Shown here: one piece after another, positions 36,704 to 49,100 of the stretch
How positions within the stretch are numbered: the stretch's first letter is position 1
Layout of the letters: each line of letters begins with the position of its first letter
Assembly (NCBI GenBank): GCA_012934845.2
Contig: WNNJ02003690.1
Coordinates: 19,222-83,221 of the forward strand
Length of the DNA: 64,000 nt
Direction of reading: 5' to 3'
From: Pomphorhynchus laevis
Taxonomy: Eukaryota; Acanthocephala; Palaeacanthocephala; Echinorhynchida; Pomphorhynchidae
Made by a program: the position numbers and the translations under genes
Notes under the pieces: model-generated
Seen by the model: the letters and a program-made list of their open reading frames with translations, nothing else
What the model was told of the DNA's origin: nothing
Databases searched by the model: none

Positions 36704-37340
36704 ATTGTTGGTTGTTTAGTTAAAACTAGCACAATTAAAGCAAAAAGCAGTGTATATTATTTAAGTTTCCATAGCTTTCGGGCACATCCCTTCTTCAGTA
36801 GAAGTTCCACGCAATATCTACAATTCATAAAAAACAAGTTATCAATTCATAATAAATTCATAATGAAAATTATATTCAGAAAGCAAGGCAAAACAGTGGT
36901 CAATGTGCACAGATCTACTACCTGTATTATGGCAGGTGGTAGATGTGCTCACTGTTTAAGTGGCGATCTGCCATCAACTGCCCAATCCAATATAACTCCC
37001 GCTCTTTACGTTTCGCTGTATCCAAAATGTTGGATTCTAATATCGTTGTACGCATCTGATGGTTAGGGTTCTCAATGCAATGCCTCGCTGCCCCATCATT
37101 CTTAGGCCTATTATGTGATATATCGCATCGTCTTGTGAGAGCGCGAATATTCATCTCACCACTAGTTTGACCCACGCACATATACGAACAGGCCTCACAC
37201 ATTGCGAGGTAAACAACGCCCTTGCTTTTGCAGCTATTCACACCGCGAATATGATATTTCGCTTTTAAAATATGGAAAATTAAATAATATACACTGATTT
37301 TTGCTTTAATTGTGCTAGTTTTAACTAAACAACCAACAAT
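36704..37340 (-). mobile_element. Penelope-like GIY-YIG fragment inside 60-bp terminal inverted repeats
   Basis: A 60-bp sequence at 36704-36763 (from ATTGTTGGTTGTTTAG to TGTATATTATTTA) is repeated in inverse orientation at 37281-37340 with one mismatch. Between them the minus strand encodes a GIY-YIG-type endonuclease segment, and a 'gctttcggg...cttcttcag' motif like those bordering Penelope-like elements lies just inside the left repeat (about 36770). The unit is 637 bp, interrupts a 190-bp tandem repeat, and has no RT. It could be a truncated Penelope-like copy, whose family often has inverted terminal segments, or a non-autonomous derivative. Confidence 0.7.
36927..37250 (-). pseudogene. 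GIY-YIG endonuclease domain of a Penelope-like element
   Basis: The minus-strand reading NSCKSKGVVYLAMCEACSYM then VGQTSGEMNIRALTRR gives the first half of the GIY-YIG nuclease: the GVVYL and YxxVGQT pair replaces GIY...YIG, with a preceding Cys-rich linker typical of Penelope-like enzymes. HCIENPNHQMR and the catalytic-glutamate helix KRKERELYWIGQL follow. In complete elements this domain lies C-terminal to the reverse transcriptase and nicks target DNA. Here the RT is absent, so it cannot act alone. Confidence 0.8.
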
Positions 37341-37424
37341 ATATATGTATATATATACAATTTATTTGGATAAATTGCTTTAATTATAGTTTAATATTCT
37401 TTAACATTAAACCTGTTTTATCAG

Positions 37425-38090
37425 TATTTTCATTGAATTTAAATGCATTGAATTAAAACATTATTTTATCATATTAAATTATTTTAAATTATTTTTATAT
37501 TTTATTATAAAATTAAAAGTTTCTAACTTTTTACTTTTGACGAAACGAGCATTTTATGAGATCGTCAAATCTCATAATTTGCCATTAAATTTGCCCACTA
37601 CGTCATTTCTGTTCCCCATTTGATGGTAAGAACAAATAATGTAGGATTAAGATTATATATAATTATAGTAATTATATTATTATATTAATTATAGTAATTA
37701 TATTACTATATTAAATATTGTATCAAATTTATATTCCAATAAATTGACAAAAAAAGTTTTCCATAATTAAATATTAATCAATCAGAGAGGATTGATCAGA
37801 ATCTATTAATTACTTCATAAGTAAAATATCTACAAAGAGAAATTCCTCAAAGCATTTATATCAGAGTTAATTAGAAAAATTAATCACTCATCAAGTGTAT
37901 TAAATTTATCAAACTAATCAAACCAAATATCGGAAGTTAAAGTCGACATTTAATTAATGACCAAAAAACAATTTTGGTAAAACAAATAGATTGCTGTTTC
38001 ACAATGAATTTTAATCGAACAGCATACACTGTTGAACTCTTTTATATAATAAGTTGAAGATTGCTTTATAAACTGCCAGGTCGGGGCGTG
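37425..38090. other. AT-rich stretch, nothing recognised
   Basis: No ORFs or obvious repeats apart from 'attatagtaattatattactat' low-complexity runs near 37670. Confidence 0.45.
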
Positions 38091-38864
38091 TCGGTTTGGT
38101 TCTCCCACGCAAATAAAAAATCTTTTGGCTTATTTTAAGCAGTATAAATATGCGTATCGATTATATAATTTTTTTTATTTTTTAAGCAATATTTGGAAGT
38201 TTGTTTAAAAAAAATAATTTTTAAATTTCATAACCAATATCAGAGTATATTGCTCAAAATATTTACATAAAATATATCTGATACATCTCGATACTTTAGT
38301 TGTGTTTGTGTATGAATAATGCATCTTTATTGGAAAATAATTGAAATTGTTTTATCATATTTTGCTATTTGCCTCTCCCCCATTCGTTAACAAAATAATG
38401 ATTCAAAATGATAAATATCTTATGTCAAAATGTAAAATTGAATATCGTCAAATATTTAAGAGCATGGCTGATCAAATTATAGTATGTTATATAGCATAAA
38501 AATTAGTTTATAATAGCAATACAAAAGTTTGTATTTGTGCTTAAAAATTTTGAGATTTTTTAATTTTAATTTACTTTTTTGACGAAAATTTTAAAAAACA
38601 AATTTTACTGTGAATATGCATTATTTAAAGCTCAAACTTACCAGTCATGTCAAGATGTTTAATAAGTATTTTATGTGATTCTTTTAACCACAACGCTCTT
38701 ATATTTGAGATTTAATTTAATTTTTATTTTTTTCAAAAAAAATAAAATGTTTTTTTTTACTCAACTTGGTTTCTACAAAATAAAATTGACATAGTCGATA
38801 CGCATATTTATACCGCTTAAAATAAGCCAAAAGATTTTTTATTTGCTTGGGAGAACCAAACCGA
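38091..38864. mobile_element. 774-bp non-autonomous TIR element (MITE-like)
   Basis: 70-bp terminal inverted repeats: TCGGTTTGGTTCTCCCACGC at 38091 onward matches, in reverse complement, the end at 38864 (CCAAACCGA) with a few differences across 38795-38864. The inside is AT-rich with no ORF, as expected for a non-autonomous DNA transposon or fold-back element. No target-site duplication is obvious, so the superfamily is not assigned. Confidence 0.7.
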
Positions 38865-39395
38865 GAAGACTCGCCATGTCTTTGCATTTTAAGCCCCCAC
38901 GATTTTTAAAAAGTTCTTGGGCGCTTGATATTGCATTGTTACATTATCTAATAATCATTTTTTAATATAAATAGCGTAATAATACATTTACAGTAAATGT
39001 ATTTATGTGAATTTGCATAAAAAATGTTTCACAAATCATTTTTAAAAATATTTTAAAAACAAATTATTCAAAATAATATGAAACTATTGTTTTGTTTCAT
39101 AGAATAAAATATTTAATGCATTTTGGATACAATACATTTTCAATTATCATTTAAATTATGAGAAAATAAATTATGAGAAATAAATAATAAATTATAAGAA
39201 AATAATATTTAAAAATTTTAAATTGAAGATTTAATATTAATCGTATGTGTAAGACATATGGCGACATTATTATTAACTATACAATAATAGGCTAAGGCAG
39301 CTTACTTTATCGGCTAAATTCGAATTTTTAATCAATTTTTACAATTTTTGTAAATTTTTAATATATTAATGTGATTAAAATCATTGAATAACAGA
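38865..39395. other. AT-rich stretch, nothing recognised
   Basis: Low-complexity A/T with no coding signal. Confidence 0.45.
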
Positions 39396-39900
39396 ATAAA
39401 CCTCGAATAAACCCAGAATGAACCTCGAATAAACCTGAGCACCCGTTTGCCGACGACACAGTGAGGACAGCAATGTACCTGAGATTAGGTATTCCGATTT
39501 GTAAGCCACACTAATGCATATGCTGCGCAATTGTGTACACAACAGGGTGATATAGCTTATTATGCAAATAATCAAAGGGTCGATATCCGAGACACGCAGA
39601 AAAATAGCGTATCAGCACTAGTAACGCCCCCCAACATTCTGAAGCCTCCCAATCTATGCAGGCTAGATGGACGTCGACACGATGAAGTTACTGTTTTCCC
39701 TGATTCCAATGCAAATGCCTCTTGTGAGATGCAACTTACGTAGATACTATATGCCTATAGCAACATCGGACAAGCGGCAAGGAACTGGATGAGCAACCAA
39801 AGCGGCTGAGGAACGGAAGCTTCAAAAACACCACAATCTATCCCAGTCCCATTATTTCCTCCGTTGCGGAGTCAAAACGTATGGGGCGCTAATATTAAAT
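39396..39900 (+). other. GC-richer island, possibly decayed retroelement coding sequence
   Basis: Composition changes sharply from the AT-rich flanks. A 70-codon ORF at 39531-39743 has no motif. Further right, a frame reading AAEERKLQKHHNLSQSHYF then RCGVKTYGA (about 39795-39890) resembles text found near the C-terminus of some invertebrate LINE proteins. The match is from memory and weak; treat as unassigned. Confidence 0.3.
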
Positions 39901-39959
39901 ACATAAATATTTGAAATTTATACATAAAATATATAATCTCTTAATAGTTGTTTTAGTAT

Positions 39960-40135
39960 TTCTAATTGTTCATTTATAAATATCTTTTTTAAATATTTTT
40001 AAGTCTATTTTTCTTATTCCTTTTATCGCCATGATTACTTGCCTTGCGTTTAACGGGATTATTATAATATAGTTGTTTATTATGTATTATACTACTTCTG
40101 CCAATTCCTTGTACCACGTCATTCAATCCTAATGT
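39960..40135 (-). mobile_element. GIY-YIG element tail, truncated copy
   Basis: Nearly the same sequence as 40790-40965 (shared 'taacgggattattataatat' vs 'taaccggattattataatat', 'ccaattccttgtaccacgtc'). It is a second, shorter copy of the Penelope-like C-terminus lying 0.83 kb away in the same orientation. No open frame of useful length. Confidence 0.65.
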
Positions 40136-40789
40136 TGTTTATTATTAGTTGTATATTAAATACAATATATTGTTGTATATTATAGTTGTATATTTGATAT
40201 TTATACATAAAATATATAAGATGATTTTATTCTTTATAAAAATATCAAAAGTTTAACATTTTGAGTATTATTTTCTATTTAGTATTAAATATCTGTAGTT
40301 AGCAAACATTACATTAGGAGTTTAACTTTTTATTAGCTTTTTATAAATGGCAATGCAATTTCCTGATTCGCATTTACTGTCAGACTGCTTCAAGCATGAA
40401 TTAAAGTTGATAGATGCGGTAATGCGTGAGTGCGTTAAAGATAATGGCAATTTTATCTTTTAATTCCTTAATCAAAATTGAATATATTTTCATGTCATAT
40501 AGAAACGTATTAGGTTTATAATAAAATGCGTACATCGGGTCTTTGAATTTATTGCTTCAATAGTTTTTAAATCTTATGCCATTTTAAATAATTTTATGTA
40601 TTTTGCTCTTTCAAATTTTAGCTCTGACAAATTATATATAAAAGTATTATTTTTAAAAAGTTTATTTTTTATTTATAATTTGATACACTACACCCGTGGT
40701 ATTGCAGTTACAATTATTTTTTATATTTAACGAAAAAATTGGTTTGTCGTATTACTTACAAATCAATTATTTATAACATCACAATTGCT
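40136..40789. other. AT-rich spacer between two GIY-YIG tails
   Basis: No gene seen. It may be the untranslated end of the left GIY-YIG copy. Confidence 0.4.
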
Positions 40790-41095
40790 CATTTATAAAT
40801 ATCTTTTTTTAATATTTTTAAGTCTATTTTTCTTATTTCATTTATCGCTATGACTTCTTGGTTTGCGTTTAACCGGATTATTATAATATAGTTGTTTGTT
40901 ATGTATTATACTACTTATGCCAATTCCTTGTACCACGTCATTCAATCCTAATGGATACATGGAATTAAGCGTTTTAATCCAAAAATATTCTCTTTCAAAT
41001 AGTTTTCGATTTAATATTAAATTATTTTCTTCAATAATATGTTCTAAAATATGTTCATTACTACTTACGTATTTTTCCAATCTGGTTGTGAACAT
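40790..41095 (-). mobile_element. Penelope-like GIY-YIG endonuclease, C-terminal part
   Basis: Minus strand, 85 codons ending in KRKPRSHSDK. The signature LFEREYFWIKTLNSMYPLGL then NDVVQGIG is the conserved glutamate helix (ERExxWIKxL) and the YPxGLN tail of Penelope-type GIY-YIG nucleases. The upstream nuclease half and the reverse transcriptase are missing. It may belong to the YIDD RT element that is abundant here, but no copy in this window shows the two joined. Confidence 0.75.
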
Positions 41096-41139
41096 GTAAC
41101 TTTTGTTAAGTCATAATTTTTAACGTTGCTTTTTCGGTG

Positions 41140-41480
41140 TCGCCACCTAGTTTAGTTGACTCAGACTAAACTTACAACGGGCCATCCAGCAGCATCTGAC
41201 AGGGGACTGCCTTGCTTAAGGCGGTTGCAGGCTGGAACAAGATCTATAAAGATCTACCACCTTCAATCCACTTTGATGTACGTATTCTTCAAAACAACTA
41301 CCCTTTCTAAAAGTGTAAATAGCAGAGTAAAAAACAGGATAACAAATTACGTTGAGGCTATAACTAGTGGAAGCTATGCATGTGGATTGGAAAAATTTGT
41401 TTCAAGACTATGTTTAAAATTGACTTTTGCTAGTGCGTAAATATAATTTGATTACTTCAAAAAAATCTCGAGCAATTTTA
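41140..41480. other. Unassigned, more balanced composition
   Basis: A 94-codon plus ORF (41156-41440) has no recognised motif. This may be the decayed upstream part of the RT fragment that follows. Confidence 0.3.
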
Positions 41481-41489
41481 CTTCTCTGA

Positions 41490-41900
41490 CGTGTAACATG
41501 GGTTTCACTCTCCGCTGGTGATGACAACGCTTGCCATGACGTCACTTACTTTAATCTTAATGATTCAGAACCGGTACCCTCTGTAACCCATAGATTGTAT
41601 GCAGATGACGCGAATTTTGTAGGAGAGCATCACGATTTCCTCGAAAGCTAGAATTTTTTGAAAGGATGTTTCTTCTTTTGTATACTACTCGATTGATGCA
41701 AAAATCAAATTATTGTTCCACCTGACTCAGTCATCATTTCGTTCAGATATTTAGAAATTCGATATGACTGTTTAACAATTCTCAGATTATCAGTAAGTAA
41801 TTAAGAATTCTTATCTTGTGTAATCGAAAAGTGTTTTGACACGTTCGTCAATATTGTAAAGAGATTAGAAGTATCACAGCTTGACTAACACCATCATTTT
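41490..41900 (+). mobile_element. LINE reverse-transcriptase scrap with YADD motif
   Basis: The plus-strand reading SVTHRLYADDANFVGEHHDF (about 41570-41640) is RT motif C with its context, followed by text like IIVPPDSVIISFRYLEIRYD (about 41705-41770). Upstream motifs A and B are missing and stops interrupt the frame. It is close to the RTE-like LINE at 42.3 kb but does not obviously join it. Confidence 0.55.
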
Positions 41901-41994
41901 CAGGGTTAGTTTTCTCGGTCAAATGGAAATGAACTTAGTTTATGCGTTCCGTTGTTTTCAAAAATGAATAATCGATAAAATAATAAAGAAACAC

Positions 41995-42130
41995 GCTATT
42001 AGCACGTTTTGACCCAGCTGCTATGTTGAGTCGAGGAATAGGGCCGGAACCTGATAACATAGTAGTTCCTTCTGATTACCACTAATCCCTATTCTAATAT
42101 ATCGTATATTATTAGTCAATTCATACGAAT
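41995..42130 (+). repeat. YIDD-element end repeat with interleaved complementary segments (copy b)
   Basis: A copy of a dispersed segment that elsewhere lies just 3' of the YIDD reverse transcriptase. CTGCTATGTT (42018-42027) complements AACATAGTAG (42056-42065, one G-U), and GAATAGGG (42036-42043) complements CCCTATTC (42087-42094). The order x-y-x'-y' is that of a pseudoknot. Other copies: c, e, g, h, i. Confidence 0.6.
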
Positions 42131-42329
42131 TGATTTTTCATTTCTACGCTGATGAATCCAACGGCAGATTGTACAGTGGACGAAAAGACGGAAGAGAGTC
42201 TCGGAGACTTGATTCCTTACTGTAACCATGTTGGATCATCAAAGTATATCGGGAATGGGAGATAGCCGAACAAACAAACCAAGACATTGAAAATGATTAA
42301 CAAAAAATTATAAAATATAAATTAAGTGC

Positions 42330-43765
42330 GAAGAACAATGGTCAACTCCCAACTGACCGGACGTGTTTTTATTATCGGGTGCCGGGTGACCAGGCTGTTG
42401 TACGGAGAGAGCGAAAAAGGCATCAACGTCCAAAGCGGACTAGTCTTCATGTGGGAACGTAATATGTCATCTTGCTGGCGGAAAGGAACCAATATTAGTT
42501 GTAGAGATGGTTCGCTTCGGTGGAACTGGAATTAAACTTTTGGATCAAGGTTGGACCTTGAACTATTCGGGAGTTACCAACGGAAAGCGACGTCAGACGG
42601 GTGTAGGGATACATACAAGTCCCCGGTTGTCGTTTGTTTTAGAGATGTTTAACCCAGTAAAAGATTCGTGTTAGTTACTTCATGCCAACAACGCCGAGAG
42701 CTTTAAAGCTTCAGGTTGAATCTCGTCTACTCCAAAAGAGGATAACTGTTGTTTGTGGGTATGCTCCAAACATTATCTCGGAATGCGAAGTATTTGTGGA
42801 AGATCTTCAGGCTCTACTTGATAGTACTCTTGTTGAAGATTCCCTCGTTCTATTGGGTGATTTCAATGATCATCTTGGTAGCGAAATTAGCACTTGGAAG
42901 GGAATGTTGGGGTAAAAAGAACTCTCTGATCTGAATGCGAGTGGTGTTGAATTATCGCACTTTTGTTCTCGTAGCAATTTGTGCATAACTAGCACAATGT
43001 TTGAACTTTAAAAGATCCATTAATTCACATGACATCAGGATTTTCTCAGTCAAAGATCAATGATCGACTTTATAATCGTTTCATCTCACCTGCGACGTTA
43101 TGTTCTGGTCACTCGTGTGAAGAGAGGGACTGAGCTGTCAACCGATCACTACCTTGTTATATCAGGGATATTGAGAAGCGGATCTGTACAGCTAACGCAA
43201 CAATGCTTTCTTTGTACAAGTATGTTGTTGTAAAGCGGGAGTTGAGATTTCTGGCGAAGCTTTCGGTTTACCACTCCATCTTCTTTCCTATCTTAAGCTA
43301 TGCTCATGAACTTTGGGTTATGACCGAAAGAATAAGATCTCAGATACAGGCGACTGAAATGATGTTCCTTCGCGTTGTGGCCGGTCTTAGCTTTAGAGAT
43401 AAGTTTTGAGTTCTGTCATCGGGATGAAGTCTGAGTAAAGTTGCAGCTCCTCCACATCAGAGAAAGTCAGCTGAAGTTGCTAGGACACGTTCTGAGGATG
43501 TCTAGGGATCGACTTTCTCGGAGGGTTTTCCAAGCCGGATTCTCTGGAAAGAGACCTCGAGGTTGACCTCGATACCGGTGCAGAGATCAAATCTCGAAAT
43601 TGGCCGAACACCGCCTTGCCTATCTAAACGAAAACTCTGGTCTGTCGCACAGGATATCGATGCCTGGAGTAGTTTGGTTCGTGCACTGCCTCCACTACCC
43701 AACACTCGGACCAGTGGTTGACTGGAAAAATCTGTGTTTTTTTTTCTTGTCAAGAAATTGTTGTT
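42330..43765 (+). mobile_element. RTE-like LINE with internal deletion of the RT core
   Basis: The first part (about 42500-43170) is a nearly complete endonuclease in changing frames: GGTGIKLLDQGWTLNYSG, TVVCGYAPN, SLVLLGDFNDHLGSE, STMFEL, RSMIDFIIVSSHLRRYV and STDHYLV, covering the GDFN and S-D-H motifs. It passes at about 43180 straight into the RT thumb (YKYVVVKRELRFLAKLSVYH, then FLRVVAGLSFRDK) and the C-terminal LLGHVLRMSRDRLSRRVFQ. The whole RT palm is missing, so an internal deletion joined the two. The 3' end 'ggaggcagtg' region lies near 43690 (as its complement). Same family as 28.7 and 53.2 kb. Confidence 0.8.
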
Positions 43766-44410
43766 GTTGCTTTATCAAAATTTAAATTATAAATTCTATC
43801 GTTATGTAAATATAAAAGTTGACGGGAAAATATTTGTTTATTTTGTCAAGAAATTGTTTTTGTTTGTTTTCGAAATTTAAATTATAAATTCTATAGTTAT
43901 ATAAATATGAATTTTATATGTGTTTATATGTTTTATTTATTTAATTTTATATATTTTATTTATGAATCATTTATTATTTATAATTATTTATTTATTTTTC
44001 AATTTATATACAGTATAAATTACGCTGACTCAGTTATCTAACCTGATTTGTTCTACTGGCAAGTTATTATTAACAATTGGACTTTGTTTTCCTGGTAATA
44101 TAACCTCTGTCAGAAATACTAAAACTATGTATTATTGATACGACATTATTTTTCTGATAATTTTCAAGCAAGTTTAATGGATTTTTCTTTTTATTATAAT
44201 GTAGAATTACACATCAACAAAATATTATTAAAATATTAAATTTACAATATACAAATCAACAAAATATTAAAATATTATTAAAACTATTAAGCGGAACTAT
44301 TTGACGAATGGATAATAAACAATATGCTTGTATTATAATAAGGTACACTAAATAATCAAATTTCATAAGGGGAAATACGTCATTAGCACGTGTTTGGCTC
44401 CGTTGCTATA
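43553..44410. repeat. Left arm of a second inverted duplication (about 0.86 kb)
   Basis: The reverse complement of 52490-53348, by eye almost without differences. The arm contains the last 200 bp of the RTE-like LINE, about 600 bp of AT-rich DNA and the first part of a YIDD-element end repeat, cut off at TTGCTAT. The arms are 8 kb apart. Confidence 0.9.
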
Positions 44411-44451
44411 TTTTCATTTAAACATAAAAATATTTTATGTTTAAATGAAAA
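44411..44451. repeat. Perfect palindrome at the inner edge of the left arm
   Basis: TTTTCATTTAAACATAAAA, spacer ATA, then its exact reverse complement (19-bp arms). It begins precisely where similarity to the right arm stops, so it may have promoted or scarred the duplication junction. Confidence 0.85.
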
Positions 44452-44639
44452 TTTATATCCAATTAATTTTATAAACCAAAGAATAAAATGAGTTAGAATT
44501 AAGATTAAAAATCATCTAGACGGATTGCTGTGTTATCTAGTTGCGTCCAATATTCCTCGACACAGCACAACAGCGTGAAAACATACATGTGGCAATGATG
44601 TAATATCTTATTCTAACACAGATTATAATATTTACCATA

Positions 44640-46130
44640 TATCCATAAAGATTTTCTACTTAAGAGCTTAATTTTTTGATTATACTTTGATGATTTATAT
44701 ATTGTACTTGTCCTATTCGTAACATTTCGTTATTTAATGAATTATATTTAATATTATTCGTTATGAATGAATATTCAAATAATATTAACATCTACCTCTA
44801 CATTGTGTTTTGTTCACTTGCGGATTTAAATTTATTTTCAAATTTCAAATTTATTTTATGATTAAATTTATCTTATTCTAATACAAGGTATATTATTTAC
44901 TATCCATCCATAAAAATTTTCCGCTAATGATTTTAAATTTATTTTTAATATTATTGTGTTGATTTATATATTTTACTATTTTCTGTTTGATGGTATTTGA
45001 TAGTAACCTAGTTTAAAATATGCATCTATTAAATTATTTAAATTAATTTAAAGAATGCCAATATCATTACATATAACAATCAAAATTTTATTATTTAATG
45101 TAATAAAAAAATTAATTATTTGAAATTAATTATTTTATATTCATTTTGTTAATGATAAATCATTGTCTTCAATAAAGTAAATTAAATTTGCAACTTATTC
45201 GTCCTTTATATTTATTTATTGTTTTTTAATTAAATTTTATTAATATAATTAAAAATAAATTGATCATATTTTGTTTAGTATGTACTCGTTATTTTGTATA
45301 GTATGTACAATATCGTTACAAATTGTTGCAATTCTTAAAATGTCATTATTTAATGTATTATATTTAATATTATATGGTATTCTTGTAAATTTAAATATGT
45401 CATCTTTACGATATAAATTAATAATAGTTTTAATTGATGTTAATATAATGTTCATATCTATATATAATGATTTTGAAAGTCAATCACACATTACGGCAAT
45501 TCTTAAAATGTCATTATTTAATGTATTATATTTAATATTATTTGCTATGCATTAATGCCTTTGCAAAAATAGCTTCAAAATTTAAATATGTCATCTTTAC
45601 GATATAAATTAATAATAGTTTTAATTGATGTTAATATAATGTTCATATCTATATATAATGATTTTGAAAGTCAATCACACATTACGGCAATTCTTAAAAT
45701 GTCATTATTTAATGTATTATATTTAATATTATTTGCTATGCATTAATGCCTTTGCAAAAATAGCTTCAAAATTTAAATATGTCATCTTTACGATATAAAT
45801 TAATAATAGTTTTAATTGATGCTAGTTTTATGCTAATATATAGATATATACTCTCTTTATCATCAATATCAGTTTTATTAAGAATAAGGCTACCTGGATA
45901 AATTTGTTCGCTTATTGAATAAAAATTATTTAAGTTAAATACACATATATTACCAATAAATCGAAACATATTTCATATCTTAATATAATTTATATTTATT
46001 TTTAGACAGTTATGAACAAATTCATATTCTATAAAGCTTAAAAATAAGTCAACTATTATTAGGCTACTATTATCTTCCATCGGAACACCTTTTATTTGTC
46101 CAAATATAGGTGTCACTACTTTTGAATAAA
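44640..46130 (-). mobile_element. YIDD RT element, broken tail with tandem partial copies
   Basis: The minus-strand RT C-terminus (NNFYSISEQIYPGSLILNKT near 45890) and part of the upstream conserved block (about 46020-46130) are present. The block around 'ttcttaaaatgtcattattt' occurs three times (45332, 45501, 45692), so the RT tail is tandemly repeated with periods of about 169 and 191 bp. To the left lies the untranslated 3' region ('ttttccgctaatgattttaa', 'ttgtgttgatttatatattt'), itself repeated at 44.65 and 44.9 kb. A fragmentary, inactive copy. Confidence 0.65.
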
Positions 46131-49100
46131 AAGAACGGCGGAGAGAAAGTTAGAAAGGTAAAAATCCGGTAAAAATCAATATTGTATAACATTTACAAGC
46201 TGAACATATATTTATATTTGTGTTAATATAAAAATGTTTAGAAAAATAAAATTTGATTTAAATTTTTATAGTATTATATTGTGTTGATTTATATATTTTA
46301 TTATTTTCTCTTTGATTTTACTTTTATTTATACAAAGTATATTATTTATTATCTATCAATAAAAATTTTCCGCAAATGATTTTAAATTTTTTCTTTATAT
46401 TATTGTGTTGATTTATATATTTTACTATTTTCTGTTCGATGATATTTTTATAGTAGCTTAGTTTAAAATATGTATCTATTAAATTATTTAAATGATTTTG
46501 AAGCCAACGTCGTTACAAATTTTATACAATTTATTATGATATCAAGTTAAAATTCGAAATTTAAATATAAAATAAAAGTCAATTTTTATGAATTGACTAA
46601 TAAATAATATACGTTATATCAGAATAAGAATTAGAGGTCATAAGGAGGAACTGCTATGCTATTAGTTTTCGGCCCCTAACTCCCTACCCAACATAGCAGC
46701 GGGGTCAAACACGTCCTAATGACGTATTTACTCAGATGAAATTTGATTATCTGGTTATCTTATTCTAATACTAAGTATATTTTTTATTATCTATAAAAAT
46801 TTCTCGCTAATGATTTTAAATTTAGTATTCATATTATTGTGTTGATTTATATATTTTACTATTTTCTGTTTGGTGATATTTTTATAGTACCCTACTTTAA
46901 AATATGCATCTTTTAAATTATCTGTATTTTATGTTTTCCAAATTTTATACTAAATAAAATGTAAATAATTGAAATAATTAAATTAATTTAAATAATTAAA
47001 CAATTTATATTTATACCAAGTTTAAATTTAAAATTAAAATTTAAAATAAAAATCAATTTTATTAATTGACCGATAAATTACATGCGATATATCCGAATAA
47101 GTGGTAATGTTTAGTTAAATATCGCCCTTTCCGGTTATCATATTTTGCATAACGAAAGGTATTATTGAATCAAATTAACTAACTGAGGTACGTATTTAAT
47201 ATAATTATAAAATTGAAAAAATAAAAAATTTATTTATTGAATAATAAATAAGAATAATAAATAATAAATAATTGTTATATAAGATTTTATATAACTTATC
47301 TATCAATTTAAAATTGAAATTTAAAATATCATTTTTATGATTTGACTAATAAATAATAATCTAGCTTTAAATGTATCTGTTAAATTAGAAGGATTTATCT
47401 ATTAAATAAGAAGGGCTTATCTATCTATTAGAGTGGTTAAAATGAAATAGGAATATTATAAGTTAAATTCGAAGAATTATAAATTTGGAATTTATTTGTG
47501 AATATTATTAATTTTTGTGTATATTAGTATTGTAATCAAGTATTATAATTATATAATAATATAATTAATATAATAATACTATAATACTATTAGTATTAGT
47601 ATTATAATTATATTCAAGGTATAACATGTATTATAGTATGTTAAATATTATAGTATTATAATATAGTTTGTATTATACAAAGTATAATATTCATTATCCA
47701 TAAAAATTTTCCGCTAATGATTTTAAATTTTTTTAATATTATTGTGTTGATATATATATTTTACTATTTTCTGTTTGATGGTATTTTTATAAATTATAAT
47801 TACATATAAAGCGATTAATAAAATCAAATTGAAAAAATCTAAAATAGATTAGATTTTAGATTAGATTTTGAAAAATTTATTAAAAATTTGAATGATAATT
47901 ATATTTTAATTTACATTAAAATATAATTTTAATGTTCTTACATATAAATTAAATGTAATTAACTTTATAAATTTAAATACAATTGTAAATTAGAACAATT
48001 TTCAAAATTAAATATAATGACGTCATTAATTTGTTATCTTCGAGAGGGTAGTAATCACAAATTGGTCGATGAAGATTGCAGTTGCGCAATCTATTCAGAC
48101 TCCTTGCGTCTGAATCAAAATGATTATACATTTGTTATATAATATACTATTAAGTGTAGAATTTTCCGTTGCGAATCAATGCTTGCATGTGTTTCTTTGT
48201 GTTCCTGTATTGTTCGATTCTTTGGTTGTCTACATTGCACTTAGCAATCAAAGTTTCGCTATCAGTCTTTTATAATAAACTAATTAATTTACAAACCTCC
48301 AAACCGTTATTTGTCTAATCCCTTTGATAGAAATATCTGCTTATTTAATGCATATTGTATTTTAATTGATAAAATCATAAAAGTGTTAGAAATGGGTTTG
48401 ATACAAATCTATTATCAATTAAAGAATTTGACTTTGTGTCACGGTGACGTGTCGAACAAATTATATATTATCGCTTTATAAAGTAAGTAAACATATCTTA
48501 ATCTACTTCTCTAAATTTGTTTTCTCTATCTTAAGAGAGAAAACATTTGCAACTCGAAACTTTATAGGAACACTTGACAAAAATTCGTCATTCATTGTTT
48601 TATCTCGTTGACTATTATAGATGTCAAGCAACATATCATGTTATTTCAGATTTAACACATTTAAAATGCAAATTTGTTTTTGATGTAAAGTCAGGTTCGT
48701 ATAATAATCTTTTAAAGCCCTAAATATATCCGCAACTACTTTTTGACTTGAAAGTAGTGTGACTTGATATCTGTCAAATTCGTACAATTGCCGGATCGAA
48801 TTGCGTTTTTTGCAAATTTAGAATTAGTCTGATCAGTGAAATCAAAAAGCCTTCTCGTAATGTTTTTGTGGATCACATGCCAATAAAACTATTTATTTTA
48901 GTTTAGTTTATATTTCAAAGCTATTCAATCTTTGAATTAATCCCCTCAAAATTAATAGTTATAAAGCATAACTAAGTTCTAAAATTGCTAAAAATAAGAA
49001 TAATGCGTGATAGAAATATCCGGATTATGTTAAAATGCACTTTATGAAAATGTCGATTTTTTCGAAAATATTAATATTTTTATAGAATATTAGCTATTGT

